64,000 nucleotides of DNA from Limanda limanda (GCF_963576545.1 NC_083647.1:4631507-4695506); one strand, 5' to 3'. Positions 24,781 through 37,666 are shown, counted from the first letter of the stretch. The notes: generated from the sequence alone by a model not told the origin. Numbers and translations: made by a program.

Positions 24781-27700
24781 TTTAGATGTTAGCCTCAAAC
24801 CTAGCTTGTGCAAGAAAATGCTACAAGAGTACGTTGTTACCTCAGTTGAGGAGCTTATGTTCTCTGTGAGCACCCTTCTGTTTACAGGTGGAGGTGGAAA
24901 GGGGAATCTGGTGATCAATAGAAATGTTGTCATTTTCATACATTCTCTGACTTTACTCCACCACTGAGCTATCGTGCCATATGAATATTTGATGTTCTCT
25001 GTTCTCAGGTGTGTGGCGGCTCCCAGTCGCCTCGTTCTCATTGACTATTGTTGGGTTTCTGCTCAGTATTCCATCACTGTTCCTTTCACGCTAAGGATTT
25101 CCTAGTCGGATTTGAACCAGACCAGCCTTGAATCAGAAACGCCTCTGCAACTGGAGGGTCGACTCAGACCCAACGTCTGACCAATTATCCTGCAGAGGGG
25201 CCCAGCGCTAGGGAAAAGATGCAGAAGTTCAGAGAATTTAATTCAGCAGAAGGAAAATCTCTTCCTTTACACTACACTGCTGTGTTAATGAATGTATTGA
25301 TTAAAGAGAGGGCACCCAGCTCCTTTCACACACTGTGCTTTTAAATAATCCAGAAATAGACATCTGAGGAACGACGAGCGACGAGCGTCCTCTGGGTACG
25401 TGGTGATGCCGGAGGAAGGGGAGTTCACACTAACCTGAGAACTCCATTGTGCTGAAAGCCTTTTTCCCATTTCACCGGTGTCTCCTACAGGAGGGTGTCC
25501 TCCAGAGACCTCCCTGTTGCTTCCTTTCCTCATTTCCCAATGGTACAGATGTGTGCTGTTATCTGCCCCCAACACTGCTGGGAGCTGAGCATGTTTATAT
25601 ATAACTGCAAGAGTGACAGGCACTTATAAACATTTTGACTCTAGGCAACTGGAAGGTGTTTTCATCGGTCGCCAGAGCAACAGGGAGCCCTTTCCTCTGG
25701 TATTTGCTGTGCTACCAGACATAATGAGATGCACAAGGTGTGCACTGACTCTCAATGAGGCAATAAATCACATTATTCCTTATTAATGCCATGGGTTACT
25801 ACGGTGGGTCATGGCTGTACAGAACAATAGAGACACTGTGCTTTTAACGGCACCACGTGTTTAAATGTGAACACATATTTATTTTTAAATTGATGTGTGT
25901 CTGTGGGAGGACATTACATGCATTGATTTTAATGTAGCAGCTGGATTACATATGCATATTGTTATGGCTATTACAAAGACCTTTATTATTATGAATGTGT
26001 ATACATATTATGATTATGACAATGGTTATAATCATTATTATTACTATAATCATCATTTTTATAGTTAAGATTTCTTTAATGGTTTGTCTTTATTTTCAAG
26101 GAAAATCACACAACACTAATTTCCAGGAATGTCACATTTACACATTTGTTTCTGATATCAATTCCAAATCTTGCAGAAAATAACGGCTGTCGGCAGCTCT
26201 GAGCCACTTCTGGCTCGGCTCCCATGTGGGTCGAGCCCTCGAGTGTATTTATGTGTGAAGGAGCGAAACAGCGAAGGAGCGCGTGCAGGAGGAGGTGTGA
26301 CACACCTGAGCAAAAAATAGGTTCTTTGAGCGCCGGAGCATAATTCTGCTCTTGTGAATTTCCCACGCACCACTGTTACATTTTAATCATGCACTGGAGA
26401 CAGGGGAACCTTGAGTTTGTTGAAACTGACGCCTACAGAAACCTGCATCTGCAATGCTAATCACACTCAGGCAATGGGCCCCACAGACTCGCCCTGTCTT
26501 CCCTGTCAACCTAAAAATTCGTCTCCAATAACAACGAGCACTCCATAGCCCGCTGAATTGCTAATGTGTGGCGGGGGCTACATCTGGAGTGGGCGGTCAC
26601 TGTCCTGTTACTTTGACCATATCTGTAGTCAGAATAACAGCACAGCGATAACATGAATCCATCATATTGTAGCGAACGGATAAATGGATGCAGAAGACGT
26701 CATCTTTCATTCAGCGACACACAATAATAAAAACATTAATATATGAACCTGTGTATTATCTGAATAGCTTAGTATTGAATGCACAATAACAGGGTATCTA
26801 TGTTTATACATGGCACTAGGCCAAGTTTAATATAAAACACAATTATTTAAACTAAACTTATATATATATATAGTAGGGGGTCCCTGCTCCATCTCTCCAT
26901 CAGTTTGGGGTCCTAGGCCTGAAAAACGTTGAAGACCCCTGGTCTAACCTATAAAAACGTCATTTTATCTTACATCTTAATTTAAATATTTGTGAATCCC
27001 TTTGTCTGCCTTTATATAACAATTTAAATTAGACAATATTCTGAATTCTGATACGATATTTTTGTTGCAGAGCTGTGTTGTAGCCACTCATCCTTTTTTT
27101 TATCCATTCCTCCTGAGCACCTGGCTTTAGAAACCTGAGATGCACCCCCTTTTTGTGACTATTTTGAGAATACTCTCTGAGAGCTCTTATTTCACCTAAA
27201 AGGTAGCATCACTTTACGAGCGGTTTCATCACTGCAGTTTGATGCACTTTATAGCATCTTCTTAGTACAGCATGTGGAGAACTTCTCTCTTGTCTCCACT
27301 TGTTGCAGCCAAGTCCCCCTCACCTTGTTCAGTGTGGTAACAGATGACACCTACAGTATGCATATATGGATCACTTTCAATGGCTCTGTGATTTTATCTT
27401 TTAGGGGAATATTCTTAGAAAATGAGACATTTAGTCACCACTGGGACATGATCGATAGCACTGGAAAGATTTGTGAATCTGAACTTTGGGATGTGATGGC
27501 ATGTGTTGTTCCAGTAGAAAAACATTTTCAGTGACGGTGCATCTTTTTTGAGTGCAGCTCTGCACACTCTCGATGACTTGCAGTATATTTTTGGAAGGGC
27601 TGCTTGGAGGACAGCAAGTAAGTTGAGCAAAAGTTCACCTCGGAGCCTGTTGGTGTTCCTTGCTCCTTCTCTCCCATAACCATGAGTTACTGTCTGCTAG

Positions 27701-29250
27701 ACAGCAACACATGGTCGTTTACAATCTAATGCTGCTTTATAATATGCTGCGATAAAGATAATCATTAAACAGTTAATGTTGTGTGTTTATGAATTTGCCA
27801 ACTCCTTGCATTAATAAGGGTTTCGGCAGCCAGCTGTTGTTTTACTGTCGTTGTAATTGGTACTTGTACGACAATGACTTAAGTTGATTTGCACCAATAT
27901 AAGAATAGGTTTGTCGGAGACCAAAGTAAACACAAGACAGCCGATGTACCAAACCACACAGAGCTTTAGTTTGTTTGAATACATATTATTTGACTCCCTA
28001 ATTTAACACAATCTGTTCATTCTGACTTCATTGAGTTAAATTAACTGGCACAGAGCCGTGCCTCACAGGGTGGTCGAGTGTGCTGCTCCACTGGCTTCAG
28101 CAACACGTCTGTGCTTCTTTCAGCCTTCCATACCTCCGACATCTTCTCCTGCATCCACACCATGTGAGAAACCTATACAAGCTTCAAAGTTCAAAACATT
28201 TAAATTACATTTTGTACAAATTCCTGTACATTAAATAGAGAATTATTTAATTGGATGTATTTGACTTCGGTGCCATGACGGCCAACATTAAGAGGCTGCC
28301 ACCACATCCACCCGTAACTAAAATCTGCTTGGGAGCCTATCATTTTTTATTCACATATCTCTGTTCTAATGACACTAAACTGCTTTTAGTTCATGCACTG
28401 AACTTTAGATAATCTCCTGAAATTATCCGGAAGAGCTGAATGTGAGGAACCAAATGTCCTTGTCATATGAAGCTGAGAATCTCCAGTTTCAACGCTGATG
28501 TCCAGGTGCTGTTAGCATCTTATCTCCTGTTGCGTTCTTAATTGGAAATTTTTCTGGAGTTCATGTTAGAATACAGCTTGTTTAAAAAATGCATAAGCAC
28601 CTCTGGACTTCTTCCTCTCGGCTTAATTTGGATTTCCTTACATTTTTAGACCTGTGGCTTTTTCCTGTGGCTCCCAAACACTGACATTGCTTTTTCACAA
28701 TATTGGCACCATTAGAGGGAAATCAAAGTGTCAGGAAGCAACCAGCTGGTTAGTGTGCAGCTACAAAGGGAGGCGGCGTCAACCCATTCGTTTGCTCGTC
28801 AAGAGTACTGACCAATTTAAAGTGTTGGAACCTGGACTCTCAAGGTTGGGCATGTTAAGACTTTGGTCACGGTTGGTTACAAGGAGGCACGGAGATCAGG
28901 TTGTGCCGATTCCGACACCAGAACACGTTGATGCACTCGGTAAGAAGCGTGAAACCCTCCCACACGACACGAGCGCAGGCGTGACGCACCCTGCCAGTTA
29001 CTTCCGAACCAACAGAGGAGGTGGCGTGAGGGGAGGCAAGGAGAGGCAGCCTGTGGAGGAGAGCAGAAGCACAAACAATAGGTGGAGGGGTGGGGGCACC
29101 ACCACCACCACCTACCACTCTTCCCTCCATTATTGCCTTCCCCCATCCCCCTCTCACCCTTAACGAGGGATAGTTTTCTCCTCGTCTCTCATCTCTCTCC
29201 TCCCCTCCATTCCTGGTCGTCTCTCCGGGGACCAAACACACCCCTGACAG

Positions 29251-29264
29251 GTTGCCATGGAAAC
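29251..29264. promoter_or_regulatory. RFX X-box (GTTGCCATGGAAAC)
   Basis: A near-perfect palindromic RFX site (consensus GTTGCCATGGNAAC). It lies within a GC-elevated, CT-rich island at 28.8-29.5 kb. RFX factors drive ciliary and neuronal genes in vertebrates. No transcript is visible beside it, so its target is unknown. Confidence 0.6.
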
Positions 29265-29275
29265 GCCTCACACAT

Positions 29276-29297
29276 ACTCTCTCTCTCTCTCTCTCTC
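29276..29297. repeat. (CT)n microsatellite
   Basis: CT run just right of the RFX X-box. A second CT run lies at about 29357-29371. Both sit in a pyrimidine-rich GC-elevated block. Confidence 0.85.
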
Positions 29298-30011
29298 GCA
29301 GACACTCATCCTCTTTCTGTCTCTCGCTCCGTGTCTTGCAGCGGTAACGGCTGCATCCTCTCTCTCTCTCTCCCCCATTAGCATCCCTCTTGCTCAGAGA
29401 CAGCAGGGGTGGCACTTGTCTGAACCCTGAGCTACCTGCACCTGAATGCATCCGTCACTAGGAAACTTGCGAAAAACCTACTTTTGTGTTGGTGCCCGAA
29501 CGCGAGATGTGAGACCATCGTCCGAGTGGTGTATTGTTTGACACGGCTAACTCCAAACTATTGTTCCCGAACGCCCATCTTTCTTTATTTTTAGACACGC
29601 CACGTAAATGCATTCCTGTCCATTTCCCTCGAACTTTGCTCTCCATTATAAAGATAAGAACGTCCAAATTAAATTTGCACCCAATTACCTTGGCCCGTGC
29701 CATCCTCAATTAATGGCCACGGACGTCAGACAAGAGACAGTCGCTGAGTCCCTTCACTGGAGAGTTACTCATTTATAATTCAGCCCTATATCTCATAGGT
29801 CACGATAGAAGTGTGTAAAGTGTTTTTGTATGAAAGACTATATGTACACTATAGCTGACCCCTGCAGCCTTTTAGAGATCCAGGTCCACTCTGAGAGGGG
29901 GGGGGTTAGAAAAAACAGGATTGTGTTTCTGTGCTGCAGGGCCACTTTGACTCACAGCAGAGCGCCAGCATCCAACTTCATACAGTGCATGTGTCATCCC
30001 CGCTGAGCCAC

Positions 30012-30013
<2 letters not shown>

Positions 30014-30043
<30 letters not shown>
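30014..30043. repeat. G30 homopolymer
   Basis: 30 consecutive G, the longest homopolymer in the window. It could form G-quadruplexes on the plus strand. Confidence 0.9.
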
Positions 30044-30552
30044 CTTTATGCACCTTGTGAAGTGAGTTGGTGTCATCGTGTGTCACCTGGTGAGCAGATG
30101 CAATCGCTCTGCTGCAACACTCCCATTCCACGGGCGTCACCAAACCCCGAGCGGAAAATAAATAAATAAATAAAAAGACGCTTTTAACACATTCATTCAT
30201 TTTGAACAATATGAAATCCGTCTTCATCAGCAGTGGGTGTTATTAGGGAGGAGTGTCGTCACCCACCCCAAACTCACCCACAGTGAACGCAGCACATTTC
30301 CATTTACACCTACATGACTCTCAGGGGATGAGGCAAAGCTTCCATCTCCATTCATCTCCTCACAGGGACCTGCTCACTTTTATTTATTTATCCGGTGAAT
30401 TACCGGAGAAGTCCTCACGCCCACAGACTGCTGAGGAAACCAAGGGTCATTATCATTTCTCCCATGATCATCATGCCAGTTGATGGTGAGTTGTGCGGGG
30501 ACAGACTCTCACTCATCTTGGCAACAGATAGATTGAAAGCACAGATTGAATT

Positions 30553-30567
30553 CCCCCCCCCCCCCCC
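30553..30567. repeat. C15 homopolymer
   Basis: 15 consecutive C, about 0.5 kb right of the G30 run, so complementary G-tracts face each other across the interval. Confidence 0.85.
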
Positions 30568-30698
30568 ACCCCAACCTGCCCTCCATCCCAAACTATAAGA
30601 CATGTTGAAGGTGTGTGGTGAGTCTTACCTTTCACCTGCTCCTGCACACGCCAAAATCCACCTTCACGTTTTACATCACTGAGTGGGAGTCCGAGGCA

Positions 30699-30759
30699 CG
30701 CACACACGCACACACACACGCACACAAACTGTCACTGACACACTCTCACACACTTGCAC
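30699..30759. repeat. imperfect (CA)n
   Basis: GCACACACGCACACACAC-type units with G and T interruptions. Confidence 0.75.
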
Positions 30760-30981
30760 AGACTGAGAATGCAATCCTGTCCCTGAGTTGCTCTCCTTCC
30801 ACTTTGTCCTGCGTGGGGAAAAACTACCCTGAAGGAAATCCGTTGCTTGTCTTTTTAATGTCTTAAATTTCATTCATATCTGATCTGCGTCTCTCTCCAG
30901 TCACCAGGCTGCTAATCCGTCCTGACGGCGGCTCCGGGTTTGAAGAGGGGAGGCAGCGGCACCGCGATGGATGACGGCGGG

Positions 30982-30996
30982 TAGAGAGAGGTAGAG

Positions 30997-31042
<46 letters not shown>

Positions 31043-31058
31043 CGAGAGAGAGAGAGAG
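30982..31058. repeat. (GA)n microsatellite beside a GC-rich block
   Basis: GA/GAGGTA run directly following the GC-rich stretch 30925-30980 (CTGACGGCGGCTCCGGG, GGCAGCGGCACCGCGATGG). Such GA/CT runs often flank vertebrate promoters, but no exon is seen. Confidence 0.85.
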
Positions 31059-31204
31059 GGCGTCAAGCACGCAGCTGCATCCAAAGAGGCAGTGCTGGCT
31101 TTGCCTTCAGAATAAAAGCCTAGAATTTAAAAGAAGAGATCAAAAACCTTGAATAATAATTTAAAAAAAAAATTACTAACAATTTTTTAAACTAACAATT
31201 TAGT

Positions 31205-31350
31205 AGCACTTAAATGGCACTTACTTATAGCATTTTGTAGTTTTGCTTTATTTTTGAAGAATTTGTTCTTTCTTGATTCTTGTTGAATGCACTTATTGTA
31301 AGTCGCTTTGGATAAAAGCGTCAGCTAAATGAAATGTAATGTAATGTAAA
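31205..31350 (-). repeat. dispersed repeat with ACGCTTTTATCCAAAGCGACTT, copy 1
   Basis: On the minus strand: CATTACATTTCATTTAGCTG, then ACGCTTTTATCCAAAGCGAC and CAACAAGAATCAAGAAAG. Matches 59463-59615 along its length, in opposite orientation. It lies just right of the GA-rich island at 30.9-31.1 kb. Confidence 0.65.
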
Positions 31351-31499
31351 ATGTAAAAAAAAGGCATGAAATAATGACGTCCAGCAGTGACTGAATCCAC
31401 TTGTATGTTGCACAGGTGTTGATTCTGCCTCTACGTGGACCTGCTGCTGTCGATGAGTGAGTCTATAGGGGCCCAAACAATGGAAGCTGGGGAAATTAA

Positions 31500-31753
31500 T
31501 TAAAGGTCCAGTGATTAAGGTGAAAGGGATATATTAGCAGAAAGTCAATACTGAGTAATCCTATTGATATTTTTACTAGAGGCTGCCATGTTTTTTACAG
31601 AAGTCCATACTGGACAAACTTAACACCTTTGGGGGTTTTACGACAACTGAAGGCGACCACAGGTTCTCTATCATGTTTGGAAGGGGGAGGGTGAGAGTGC
31701 AACATACAACGTCACCATTAGATGTCACTAAATTCTACACACTGAACCTTTAA
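31500..31753. repeat. MITE, TTAAAGGTYCAGT family, copy 1
   Basis: Ends are inverted repeats: TTAAAGGTCCAGT at the left and ACTGAACCTTTAA at the right. The body has ACTGGACAAACTTAACACC, CCACAGGTTCTCT, GGAAGGGGGAGGGTGAG and AGATGTCACTAAATTCTAC, all shared with 36230-36510. No coding capacity. TTAA at the edges hints at a TTAA target, not proven. Confidence 0.75.
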
Positions 31754-31943
31754 AGTAATGAATTAATGAATTTATCAGTAATTATGAGATCAGAGCTAAG
31801 AACTATATATACAATGTGTAAATACAAATATCTTAGTAGCTGTATCATTCAGGTGGCCTATTTATTAACTACTGCTGATAAATCCTGGTCAGGAACATAT
31901 TCTGCAGGTTACTGTATGGCAGATTTGTATTACTGATAAATAA

Positions 31944-32310
31944 GGCTGTGTCCGAAATATCCATTCATTCAGTATCCCCTACTCACTATATAGGGACCTC
32001 TATATAGAGGACTATACGGTGAGCGCATCAGCAAAAGACACTACAATGCGCATTTCCTATGCGACAGTTATTATGCTATTGTCGCTGGATTATGACTTAA
32101 AAACCGCAACATCAGCCAGTGAAAAATCACATTATATATTTAAATACTTTACTGCAATGAAGATTTCATAGTCAATATTTTTCATAAAATGAAACAGAAA
32201 ATTACTGTTGTCATGAGTGGCTAATATAAATTTGAATGACTTACACAATATTCAGACCCAAGTTCACTACTTATCTAAAGCAATTAAACAAACGTTATGC
32301 TTTTACTTTG
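31944..32310 (+). repeat. GTGTCCGAAAT repeat, copy 1
   Basis: Begins GGCTGTGTCCGAAATATCCA and CCTACTCACTATATAGGGAC, a common teleost element end. Its body has GAAGATTTCATAGTCAATAT and CAATATTCAGACCCAAGTTC, shared with 46190-46400. Possible DNA-transposon derivative; no right terminus found. Confidence 0.5.
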
Positions 32311-35300
32311 ATGAAAAGCATAACGTAGAAGAGGGTTCGAGTTTTTCCCCCAAATCAGTGCAACGTATTTATTTGAAAAATCCTGATTTAGAGATTTTAT
32401 TTTGACAGATTGGTAGGAAGTCCCGTATCAAATTCTCGGTGGTTTACCAGGATGATGGGAATCGGGTCTTCCAAGTTAATCAGTCTGATATTACCAGTGA
32501 ACAGCAGCTCACAGCATGGGGCAAAAAGAGAGGAGTGCCTGTGGGACCTATTTTGTTTCTACCTTCAACAACCCTCTTTTTTCATTTCTTTTGTGCTCTG
32601 CTCTGTGTGAGTTTTAATCCGGGTTCATCTTTTATCCACCTTTACCCCATATCCATGTTACTCATACACACCACACTCCCCTAATCCTTCCCTTATTTTA
32701 ATCTTCTGTGACATAATGTCCCTTATAACTAAGTCACAGGGGACCCCCGACTCACATGTGGCATAATGAAGATATGAGAAGTGTGTGAGCCTCACATGTA
32801 GGTTGTGCCGGTTTATCTCACTGTAGGAACTGAGATTTGGAGTGAAGATTACATTTAGGATTAGGTGAAGATTCTTGAGTTGCTTCGTGCGTGTGGTTTA
32901 TTTTTCCAGCTCAAACTGTTTTTAGAGCATCAAACTTATAAGAAATACTTACACTTTAACAAGCATTAGTATGATAAAACTAAAAGAGCTGACATCTTTA
33001 AAATTAGAATTCGAGCTCTGTGAGTTCATACCTCTGACAAGGCTCCTGTCACACCATGTCAAAGCACTGTTTCCCATATATTATGTAGACTGTGGCAGGC
33101 TGCCATATTCCAGTTTGTCCAAACACAGTTTCATAATACATTTCTTAATCAAATCTAACATTTATAACTTGCTATCTAACACACAGCTATACAATTACAA
33201 ACAGCATTTATTAGATAGTGGGTGTCAACAAGCTGGATGGAGAGCAAGGTATCTCCCAGCTATATTATGTGGCGCTCTTTACATGCATGATATGATGTAA
33301 GATGTGATTTGCCCCCATTGGTTGTGAGGCGTTCAGGCGCCCCACATGGATTTCGACATTGAACTTTAACAGAGTTACACAGTCAAAATCGTCGCCATGC
33401 TCTTTCTTTATCCACAGGCTTGAATAAGTTATTGTTAAAGCGAGGAGGAAAACCCTCCCTCGCAGTAGTTTGGCAAACGCATTGTAGGAAATATAGATTT
33501 TTTCAAAGTGATGTATAAAAGTAAAGTAGGTTCGCAAAAAAGCATTGGATAGAATTAGCTGTATAATCCAGACTGTGGTTCATTTTTCATTTGTGTGAAT
33601 CGGGACCAAGTTTAGGCAATGGGGGGTTCTCAGAAGTATAGAAGCCTGCAAGTGCGGAACTGAGGGGAGGATGGTAGGAATATATTTTTTGCTGTCTTCA
33701 TTAGCATGTACCTCTGGGGCTAATGTCTCTGCGGGGTTCTGGCTAGACAACCTAACGCTCCCCTTCTCTCCCTGTGGTGAAAGACTGGCTTGCCGCTCCC
33801 TCCTTGCACTGCCTGACACTTTGGACTGAGACAGAGACCAAAATAGAAGCATTAAAGACGTAACAGGGCCCAGTGGACACACACAGTTCTGGTATCATGC
33901 TGAGGAAAAAAATGAAACATTATCTAAAATGTTTGTAGCCATTTACACTTTTTAAAGCTCCATAATTCATCACTCTCCAATTAATCATCAAATACTTCCT
34001 TTCATAGTTTGATGCATTTTCCTCGTCTCAGCTCTTCTGATGTGAACCAATGTTAATCACACTAACTTGCATCAAATTGAACAGACTGGAAAAGCATGTA
34101 TTTATTTATATTTTATTCTACTTTATTACAGACAAAAAAATGTCCATATCTATTTTTTATTTGATTAATTGAACATTACTGATAAAAAGGGAAACAAACC
34201 AGACATTAATATTAAATGAGAGGAATTATTCCCCCTTCAGCATTTTCTAGACAATGCTTTGATAAAAACATGTAGTGCTTAAATGAGGGTTCAGGAATAA
34301 GAATCACAGAAATCAGTTTCAAATGCATCTCTGGCAGCAAACGCCTTGTTCCCCATGAGAACAAATGTGTGATATGCAAAAAAATGTAAACCCGCAATGA
34401 ACTATTCTAAACAGAGAAGATAAGAAGTCAATCATCAAGCCCAAATAAATACTGTGAATACTTTTTGTTGACAATATACCTGTGCTTTGATGTATGATGT
34501 CTGTATGGACTCAACAGGAGCCGGTTATATTTTAAGATGAAACACTATGACTGAAATTATCTGGAGGAGCTGTAACAAAAAGTCAGAGCCAAAAAATCAA
34601 GCCGGAGGATTCAGGGCGAGCGAATGGGCGCTTCGATGAATTTTCAAACTGGCGACTGAAAAGGAGTGGCCATACATGTAGAGATGCTGATGAAGACGTC
34701 AAATCGGAAAGAGCACAACAGACAACAAACTGATTTTTCATTTTTGTCTATAATTTGAACAGTTTATCAGTCTGAACCTCTTTATTTTACATTAATTCTC
34801 CTTTGCATCACCTATTTTTCTAATGATGAAGAAGCTAAAAGATTCAAAGTATTCCAGTTATGTCTGTACCACTGCAGACTCCTGCTAACATTGAGGGAAT
34901 ATTATTCTTCACTGATGACAAATAATGATGGATGCGAGGCTTTTAATATGAATGCCTTGCATTTTGACATTTTGGATTGATAACCAGGAAACAGTAGTTA
35001 ATTAATATTCCCCGTAATTAAAAATGTAAGTTACATGACATTTCAATTTTCAAAAGGTCAGCTGAGGAGACTTTAAACTTATTTTGAGACTGACAACCCT
35101 TTCATAAGGAGCGTACACTGCTAGTTCAGGATGACAGTATTTATTCCTTATGAAGCAATAGAAGAATCACCAAATTTCAATTCATACCAAACTGTTGGTT
35201 TCACTTGCAGACCCATTATTTAGAAGAGGGGTACTTATTTCTATTATTGACCATATGCAGAGGAACAATTGATCATAACAGGAGTTTCATGCATTCATTG

Positions 35301-36229
35301 TTTCACTGAATAGGATGTGGATGTTCAACAGTTTGTTTGTTTGTTTATTTTTTTGTTTGCTTATCTACGTCCCAGCATCGAGTTTCTGTAGATAGCACCG
35401 CTTCATGACTCAAAAGAAGATCTGAGCGATAGGCTGCAGGTCAGCCCCTCCTCTCAACGAGCCTCTCTTCAACTGTGTCAGAGCCTGGTGGTGGCAGAGC
35501 CGCAGGGTCACAAGCATCTGGCTTACATCATAAATGTCGCCTTTACTCACGCAGCGGTTGTGCAGGGAGGTAGAAACAACAGGGACAGACGGCAGACCAT
35601 TTGGTCCCAGGTCTGAGGCCTCAGAGAAAACAGTGCCACCTTGACTGCCTCATGCCAAGTTTGTTCTGCCACTCGCCGAACCTTGGGAGTAACCTGGGTG
35701 CACATTATTGGGGCCACTGTGGGGTACTCAGGAACAGGGCTTTGGTGTGGGTGGAGCTTTTCATAGTCTTACTTTTCAAATTGTTAATATGCATCCCAAA
35801 TTACATGCACTGGGGAAAATGTAGAATACTTAAACCATACTACATCCACAGGTCCAACTTAGCTAACAATTCAGCTCTATGAGCAGCTGCTTTACCTGAA
35901 TGATTGGAGAACGTTCCAATTCTCTTTTTTGTTAATTTGTCACAAATACCCTCATTTAAGGAAAAAGGTACAAACCCCAAAATGTATACAATGGGTGAAC
36001 TTCTTGAAACAATTAAGTCAACTCATCAACTGGAAGAAACCTCCAGCAGAACCAGACTCAGTGTGGATGAGGGATATGGGAAATTGATGCGCATTGGAGA
36101 AGATTACATATGTTCAGAAAAGAAAGAGTGAAATGTCTGGTTTGATCTGGGCTCCCTTTTTACACTTTTTAAGTTCTGTTGATATGTCCTATTTGCTACG
36201 GGATGTTGACAGCGGGAAATGAGGTTGCC
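32311..36229. other. non-coding DNA
   Basis: No exon, RNA gene or complete element is recognised between the repeats at 32310 and 36230. GC rises at about 35390-35720 without coding features. Confidence 0.5.
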
Positions 36230-36510
36230 TTTAAGGTTCAGTATGTAAGTGAAAGAGATCTGTTGACAGAAATTGAATAATAATAATAATAATCTTAGTG
36301 ATGTTTTCACTAGTTTGTTTCATTTAAATTTTTTTTTTTACAGTACCCAAAACTGGACAAACTAAACACCTTTTGAGTTTTTATGAGAACTGAAGGCTTC
36401 CACAGGTTCTCTTTCATGTGTGGAAGGGGAGGGTGAGGTGACGTGCATTCAACTGCAACATGATGCTTCACCACTAGATGTCACTAAATTCTACTTACTG
36501 AACCTTTAAG
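36230..36510. repeat. MITE, TTAAAGGTYCAGT family, copy 2
   Basis: Begins TTTAAGGTTCAGTATGTAAG and ends TACTTACTGAACCTTTAA. The body shares CCACAGGTTCTCTNTCATG, GGAAGG-GGAGGGTGAG and CACTAGATGTCACTAAATTC with copy 1. It contains an AAT run near 36279. Confidence 0.75.
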
Positions 36511-36599
36511 TCTTTTTTTTATTCTAATCCTTTTTTTATTATTATTATGATTTTCATTTTATACATTTTTTTACCGCTTTGCCTCGTTTGTTCTTTCTC

Positions 36600-36790
36600 T
36601 TTTGTGTGTATGTATGTGTGTGCATGTAGAGGTATTAGTGTATATATGTATGTATGTATGTGTATGTATCTATATATATATTTATATGTATTATGTGTGT
36701 CTTTATGTAAATAAGTGTCATGTTTGCAGATGTCCACATATATAGGTCTGTGGGTGTGTATATGAATATAGGTGTAGGAATATATACAGA
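36600..36790. repeat. imperfect TGTA/TATG-rich microsatellite
   Basis: Degenerate TGTG, TATG and TATA units over about 190 bp, directly after MITE copy 2. Confidence 0.7.
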
Positions 36791-36984
36791 TGGGTGTATG
36801 TATATTATGTTCTTCCGTGTATTACGTTTAGACCTTATGGCGGAAAAAAGTAGATGTATTATACATGAAGAGCCATTTTAACAATTAGTCAAAAGAGATG
36901 GTAGTCCCCTGATTGTGAAAACTGTATATATTTGCAGTGAATGAATTTCATCATTCAGTATTTCAGGTATTCCTAATCAACACC

Positions 36985-37625
36985 TGTGGGAGATGTTTGG
37001 GGCATGATTAGCAGCATGATGGGAATCCGAAGGGAATGGCAGTATCCAGTAATGAAGATGGGGGAGGATGCAGCAGTGTCTGATGAACAGAAGGCAAAGA
37101 TGATAGCGGAAGCACTTATTCAAATCCAATGTTCTGACTGACTGAGGGTGGAAAGAGAGCAAGGGCAAGGGCGAGATTAGCTAATCCTGGAATTCTTGAG
37201 AGAAGGAACGATACTAACAATACAATGGATGCTCCATTCACATTGGAAGAAATGAGGAGAGCAATGGAAAGATCTGGGCCAACATTTCCAGGGAAGGATG
37301 AAATCTGTTATGCAATGCTAAATAAGTTAGGTTTGGTAGCATCACTGAAGCTGTTAGGTTTGTATAATAATGTATGGGGAGTGGGGAAGTTGCCAGTTGC
37401 TTAGCAAGAGGCGGTGATTGTTCCTATCAGGAATCCAGGGAAAGATCCCTCCAATCCAATGAACTGGATGCCAAAAGCACTGACATCACATTTAGGAAAT
37501 AAAATTTTTCCGAAGAGATTAGAATTTTCTATGCAAAGCAGAGAATTCTTATCTCGCCTTCTGTGTGGATTTATGAGAGGAAGAGGGACCATGGTCATTC
37601 AATCCATGAGCATGGTGACTCAAAG
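36985..37625 (+). mobile_element. non-LTR retrotransposon (LINE) reverse-transcriptase fragment, degenerate
   Basis: Plus-strand pieces match the start of a LINE reverse transcriptase of the Nimb/I-like type found in fish: MMGIRREWQYPVMK, then APFTLEEMRRAMERSGP, PGKDEICYAMLNKLG, LLGLYNNVWGVGKLPVA, a stop, then EAVIVPIRNPGKDPSNP and ALTSHLGNKI, ending FMRGRGTM. At least two in-frame stops are present, and the RT catalytic core and 3' end are missing. The copy ends against the copia remnant at about 37597-37625. The clade is inference. Confidence 0.7.
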
Positions 37626-37666
37626 GTCATGACCAAATTGTCACAGATGTAAGCCCACTCCCAACC
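37597..37666 (-). repeat. copia 3' LTR remnant (partial)
   Basis: Similar to 39043-39113, with shared CATGAGC, GGTG, TCAAAGGTCATGA and GC-CAC-CCCAAC elements. It is truncated at the junction with the LINE fragment. Confidence 0.45.

Larger units (their letters stand above)
24421..31204. other. non-coding DNA with two GC-elevated islands
   Basis: Islands at about 28.7-29.5 kb (pyrimidine-rich, X-box) and 30.9-31.06 kb could be promoters or enhancers. The 194-residue minus-strand open frame at 28867-29451 is low-complexity, with RERERERERV and poly-G translated from CT and GGT repeats. 26160-26370 is moderately GC-rich and repeat-free, a possible conserved non-coding element. No exon is recognised. 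Confidence 0.5.

Noticed and set aside
28867..29451. 194-residue minus-strand open reading frame
   Set aside because: Composition is dictated by CT and GGT repeats (runs of RERERE, GGGGG), with no domain, no conserved character and no splice context.
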